Shown here: positions 20,536-25,000 of the stretch, one piece after another
Position numbering within the stretch: the stretch's first letter is position 1
Layout of the letters: each line of letters begins with the position of its first letter
The notes under the pieces: generated by a model
Databases searched by the model: none
Seen by the model: only the letters and a program-made list of their open reading frames with translations
What the model was told of the DNA's origin: nothing
Translations under genes and position numbers: made by a program
Source: Owenia fusiformis
Lineage: Eukaryota > Annelida > Polychaeta > Sabellida > Oweniidae
Direction: 5' to 3'
DNA length: 25,000 nt
Assembly: GCA_903813345.2 (NCBI GenBank)
Contig: CAIIXF020000274.1
Span: 1 to 25,000 of the forward strand

Positions 20536-20874
20536 TACCCTTTGCATTCGTTCAACTTTATTTCTTAAAGAGAACTTCGTCTTCAGTATAATTCAATAAA
20601 CTATAAGTACAGTATATCAACGTTTAACCAACAGTGCATCTGTCATCATTCGTTTAAAACTATAGCTTAGCGATGGGAATAATGTGCACGTGCGTATAGA
20701 GAATTTGAAAACAATTCCATTAAATCTTTTTTTGAATCTGTTACACCAAATTCCTGGAACCAAATTGTAATATTAATGATAGATAGTTGTATAAATCATC
20801 TGATGTCTGATATGACAGTTAACATATAAATATTGTATCATCTGTCAAAAACACCTTAAACTAAAGGAACTTAC

Positions 20875-21060
20875 CGTTTGCGCTCAATTTCCCATAAATT
20901 TCCTCGGGAAAGTGTCGATTTCTCGCTAAAATCCGTTCTAAACCTAAGTTTTCCTGTTCGCTATTTATGTCTTCGGGATTCCAATTAGTTCTTCAATTAA
21001 AACTAACGATTTGGCGAGTCACGAAAGTCCCGTGGATTTTACTCATAGAAGCAAACAGAG
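20875..21060 (-). other. Candidate alternative first exon with consensus donor
   Basis: The minus strand has AAACG|GTAAGTTCC at 20875|20874, close to an ideal donor, preceded by CpG-containing sequence unlike the AT-rich intron around it. The 5' limit is approximate. The 118 nt before the donor (20992-20875) are open in one frame, reading RTNWNPEDINSEQENLG then LERILARNRHFPEEIYG and KLSAN, and exit in phase 1. No ATG lies in that frame. It may be a 5'UTR, or the end of a coding exon. Phase 1 would allow in-frame joining to the PNT exon. Confidence 0.4.
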
Positions 21061-21078
21061 TTTAGCAGACATTCCAAC

Positions 21079-21091
21079 GACGCATGCGCAA
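21079..21091 (-). promoter_or_regulatory. NRF1-like site near the candidate alternative promoter
   Basis: Minus strand TTGCGCATGCGTC matches the core of the NRF1 palindrome (YGCGCAYGCGCR) except at the last position. It sits about 200 bases upstream of the strong donor at 20875, in a small CpG-bearing patch, so it could mark a TATA-less promoter for that exon. Confidence 0.3.
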
Positions 21092-21484
21092 TGGTGTATC
21101 TTAATTAACTTGGTGTCATTGTTAATGAGTGTGATGATAGAGCGCAATATATTCCTTTCAATCTATATTAAATATTGATGCAAAGTAAGGAGTTGTGAGC
21201 TGAACATAATAGAGGCAGGAAACATTTAACTGATCGCTTCCCTCCTTTGATTGGGAAGATATTTTTAAGGCATTTTTTCTGACACAAAATCACCTGCTGC
21301 TTGTGTAATGGACTAAACTGCACTAAATAGTTGTCAATCTTTTTATAAACGATTTTTGCTATAGATTCAAATAAATACATGAAGGGAGGGCCCCAGTCAC
21401 CAGTAGTATTATAGATGTCCATCAAGAGTCCATCAGCGTAGTCTAGCTACAAGTCTCTGAGCCAATGAAATGAAGTTTCTTTAC

Positions 21485-21602
21485 CTGTTAAGTCAAGTAA
21501 CACGGTACATAAAAGTATGTTCATAAATATGATATGAGTAAGGGGAGATACACACCATAGTCGACCATTCACTAGCCATTTGAATATGTGGCTGAAGTGG
21601 AG
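21485..21602 (-). other. Candidate 5'UTR exon
   Basis: 118-nt segment on the minus strand between a textbook acceptor (TTTTCTATTTCTTCTGCCCCAG, ending at 21603) and donor AACAG|GTAAAG at 21485|21484. Joined to the 15396 acceptor, any open frame through it meets a stop before the main ATG, so it is probably untranslated. An acceptor at its 5' side implies a further exon and a distal promoter to the right. Confidence 0.5.
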
Positions 21603-23279
21603 CTGGGGCAGAAGAAATAGAAAACATATTTACATATATCGTATAAATGCAAAGATATGGACAACGCGAGAACAATAAAGAACAAAGTTCCCGCATGCTT
21701 ATTATTAACATATTACACCTTGCCAACAAGAGGTTCGGATAGATGTTTCATTTCATTCCGAACATATGACACCAAGAACGAAAGAAGTGTCTCGTGTGTT
21801 TTCTAAAACAATATAAAGAAATATACATATATATAAATATACATGTATATATATTTTAAATTATATTGTTACCATTCAAAAGATGACCATTAAATTAACG
21901 ATTTGTACATTTTCAGAATTTTTGATGACTGGTTTAAGAGAAACATGTGTTAAAAAGTTCACCATATCGATACCCATCCTTTGGAGAAAATCCGATGAGC
22001 GGTTTTGCGATGACAAAGCGGGACACAATCACGAACGATAACGATCACGCCGTCATCATGACGACTATATCCCACCGATGGTATGATAAAAAGACAATAT
22101 TATGATAATATGACGCGTTTTATTTTATCAAAATCATGAATATTATATTATTATTATTTATTTATTTTGAATACTCAGACTAGGCAACTGCTTGTAAACG
22201 AGCGTGAAACTGTATTTGCAGGACTGCGAACTTCAGATCTTCATCTTTGGTTCTGAGTCAGTTTGAACACAGTTCACAAAATTCAGTTTCTTTTGTATGG
22301 TGATGAAGATTTAGATAATTCATTAAATGAAAAATTAATAGAACTAATGAGTCATTTTGTGAATCAAAGTTTGAGCCAAATTGATCGGTTTTGGCTAATT
22401 TTTGCATACATCAGTACACGCTAACGATCATTATATCATTGGAGGCTCGATTACAGCTACGACATCTATAAATAATAACATTTGAAATATTTTAAACTTT
22501 TTGTTTCATTAGCCGAAGTTTGAACTTTCAGCACGTTAACGCTTGAGACACGTGAAACTTTCTGAGTTCCGTCCAGTCATATTGGTTCCAACGTGTGGAT
22601 CTACAAAGGATTGGTATCGATATGGTGAACAGAACTCAACATTGTTTTTCTCATAAAACCAATTATTGAAAACATTCTGTAAAAAACACGTTCCTTTATG
22701 TAATTAATGGTCACAATGACAACAATTTAATGCGAAAATTACTTATATATATTTTATATAACTGCTTTGTAAACATTTTGTTTTTAGTGCACTTGTTTTT
22801 TGTTCCTTTCTACCAATTCTTGAGAATGAAATTAAATATATTTCGAAACCTTGTTGGAACAAAAATGCATTTATGGGCCAATTTACGATAATTGATATAT
22901 CAAAAAATACAAAATTCGAAAATCAAAATATTCATATGACGATGGTTTTTTCTTGAATTGTAGAGGAAACACATTATATTTTATAAATTCGTAAGCAGCA
23001 TCATTGGAACTATATTGAAGTATATTGGCATTTCGTAACCTGAGCAATTTTCAAAGGAATAAAAAATTAACATATTTTCGTTAATTGTTCAATAAGTCTG
23101 GTTTAATTTCAAATAAGATATTATTTATCACATTTGTGTGTATCAAACAAACAATGAACATGTTTCCTTGGATATTAGTATTGAATTGTAAAAATAAAAA
23201 TGTAAATAGAGTCAAAATAAATCGTTTGAAATTATTAGCTGCAAATTATTTTGAACGACCTCTGTGTCAAAAGCGATAA
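21603..23279. other. 5' flank or intron, nothing recognised
   Basis: AT-rich sequence upstream of the candidate 5'UTR exon. It has a TATA-type simple repeat at 21820-21857 and a TTATTATTATTTATTTATTT run at 22146-22168. No exon, promoter or RNA gene could be supported. Confidence 0.5.
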
Positions 23280-24388
23280 CTTACCCCCCTATCACACCAA
23301 ACTAGTTCTTACCCGTTCTTGCCAGTCCTACGAAAACGTCGTTAAACGGGCTCAATCTGGCTGTGGTCGGGAAATATGACTAAAATAGTCAGCTACTTCG
23401 TTCATAAACAGTCTTCAATACGTCCATCTCATTCGCAGTTCGTTCAGGTCGCACCAAGTCGGTGTGCAACGTCGTATAACACGTCCCTTAGTCTAGAAGG
23501 TCATCATGACCTGATTACAGAACGGTATGGTAGCCATCGAATTTTGAATCGATTCAAAATTCTAAATCACATTCCCCGTCCAGGAAAGTCCATGAAGTTC
23601 GTAAACAGACCGTAGAACATTGTAGGTACGTTCATTCAGTTCGCACACAGTTTAAAAACGATTCGGAAACGTTTTGAAGAACGCAGTGGCAAATGGTTCT
23701 GGTGTGATAGCTATTTTTGTTAATTCGTTCATAAGCAGTTTTTAATACGTTCATCTCGTCTTTATTCCGTCTGAGGTACGTTGGTGCCAAGTTTAGAATA
23801 GATCGGGTTAAATTGTGCGTTCGTCTCGTCTACACAACGAATCCAAGCAGTTCAATTACGTCCTTAATCAGTTTAAACTAGTTGACAATTAGTTCTCGTT
23901 CTCAATACGTCCTAATATGTTACTGAATTATCCACCAAATTTCCATACGGTTGAACTCATTCTAAAATAGTAAACATCGTGTCCCTAATCCGTGCAGAAC
24001 GCATTTATGATCCCCTATTTTCCTGATTGCTACAAACGGACTAGATTGGGGTACTCAAGGCTGCAATTTACGCCTGACTACACAACGTCGTAATACGTCC
24101 CTAGTAGGATTGAAGTACGACACTTCCGTTCGTAGTGTGTCCCCAGTGCGTCCAGGTCGTCTTAAGTACGTCGTCACTCGTTCTGATTGCAGAACGTGAC
24201 GATCACCAGAAAATTTTGAGCATTCTCTAGTTCTGGAGGACCTACTCGTTCGAGTAGTTTCATGAAGTTTGTAAACAGATCCCAAACGGTTCTTAGTGGG
24301 TTCTTAGTACGTCAAATCCGTTCGTACACAGTTCAAGCCCGTTTTCGAGAACGTAGTGAGAACTATTTTGGTGTGATAGTAAGGTTAA
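23280..24388. mobile_element. TIR-bounded CGTTC/ACGTCC-rich repeat block
   Basis: The left end CTTACCCCCCTATCACACCA and the right end, in reverse complement, CTTACTATCACACCAAAATA form TIRs that continue as TAGTTCT. The same GGTGTGATAG end also occurs inside at 23701. From there to 24388 the sequence repeats features of the first part at an offset near 670 bases (CATGAAGTTCGTAAACAGA at 23591 and 24261). A shorter offset of 327 links CGTTCATAAACAG at 23399 and 23726. The block is dense in ACGTCC, CGTTC and GTACG words, unlike its AT-rich surroundings. No coding frame of note. Confidence 0.7.
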
Positions 24389-24783
24389 GAAATGGGCAAG
24401 ATACGTTCATACAATTTTACATGTACAGTTCTTCTCCGATGCCCTCACTATAGGACAAAGTTTGTGGCTTCATTTAATATATTTTTCCAGAAAAGGGTGT
24501 CTAATAATCATGAATTCTCCAATACATATCTGTTTTGGAAGATACATTTATATTAGACTCCATTGATCATTCCAAGAGTACCCCTTTAACTATGATATGG
24601 CCTACTTTATAACATCATACATTATAAATAATGTTGAAAGCAAAATATTTATTCATTTTCACTCTTTTATATACTTTAAGGTGTTTTATTGTTATATATT
24701 CCTTTCGCCTTGTTTATATTATATTTGTTAAGTCTTTCAATTAGTTTAATTTTGAAAGTGAATGGACCGGGTCCTATTATCAC

Positions 24784-25000
24784 AGGGTGTGTACCAAACT
24801 AAGCGTGACAGATGAACACGCGGGGTAGGTACAACACGTAGTGATGACATTTGAGCAAACTGATGTTTTCATCGTTTCAGAATCGAAAGATCTGATCTAG
24901 TTTCTGTCTGTTACAACATCCTAGACAGTGAGCTTGACCGTGAACTTTTTAGTTCCAACTTCACAAACTACCAATGCAGTATATGGTATAAAGCTCGGTT
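24784..25000. mobile_element. Start of a second copy of the 16-kb element
   Basis: GGGTGTGTACCAAACTAAGC at the left edge, then TGACAGATGAACACGCGGGG and the TTTGAGCAAACTG...GTTTTCATCGTTTCAGAA stretch, in the same order as 16183-16300. CATCCTAGACAGTGAGCTT follows, present inverted at about 16450-16470. Cut by the end of the window. Confidence 0.75.

Larger units (their letters stand above)
15397..21484 (-). other. 5' intron region with several mobile elements
   Basis: Sequence between the candidate 5'UTR exon and the first coding exon. Elements at 16183-18920, 19410-19614, 19815-19925 and 20086-20535 are listed separately where supported, as is the candidate exon at 20875. I see no gene in 15400-16180, 18925-19405 or 20540-20870. 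Confidence 0.5.

Noticed and set aside
23376-24453. Frames of 63-79 codons in the CGTTC-rich block
   Set aside because: They arise from the higher GC repeats of a TIR-bounded element and are not conserved between its internal copies.
1-25000. CRISPR array, bacterial operon, tRNA or rRNA genes
   Set aside because: The spliced metazoan gene excludes a prokaryotic source. The tandem repeats have no spacer pattern, and I saw no cloverleaf or rRNA sequence, though I could not run a covariance search.

Overview
This is metazoan nuclear DNA: AT-rich, intron-dominated, with GT-AG splice sites, no long open reading frames and many palindromic or terminal-inverted-repeat (TIR) insertions. The exon sizes and repeat landscape suggest an invertebrate, perhaps a marine one; I cannot place it to species.

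The only gene I can support is on the minus strand and spans most of the window. It encodes an ETS-family transcription factor of the ERG/FLI1 type. I assembled five coding exons by hand from splice sites and reading frame: 14919-15321 (N-terminus, in a 478-nt exon starting at 15396), 11565-11768 (Pointed/SAM domain), 8168-8269, 1880-1930 and 246-332. Every intron between them is phase 1. The joins give one uninterrupted frame of 282 codons plus one base, continuing through a donor at 245-244. The ETS DNA-binding exon(s) must lie to the left of position 1. The Pointed domain carries the ERG/FLI1 pattern (F-x-N-I-D-G, I-L-x-S-H-L-x-x-L-R), and exon 4 resembles the FLI1 S-Y...WG linker segment.

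Upstream, on the right, are a probable 5'UTR exon (21485-21602) and a candidate alternative first exon ending at a consensus donor (20875), beside an NRF1-like site. A seven-codon uORF precedes the main start.

The introns and 5' flank hold the rest. From left to right: a 53-bp tandem repeat (1-207); a TIR fragment (2541-2900); a foldback element (4751-5807); a TIR element with nested palindromes (8352-9469) and its inverted, internally deleted relative (10300-10550); a 32-bp tandem/inverted block (11891-12175); small palindromes (14227-14682); a 2.7-kb element with repeat-rich arms (16183-18920) carrying a 141-bp perfect hairpin insertion flanked by a 7-bp duplication; two short TIR elements (about 19410-19614 and 20086-20535); a TIR-bounded CGTTC/ACGTCC-rich block (23280-24388); and the start of a second copy of the 16-kb element (24784-25000). 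I recognise no transposase gene. The remaining sequence is intron or flank with no coding signal I can defend. All gene structure here is inferred by eye and lacks transcript support.
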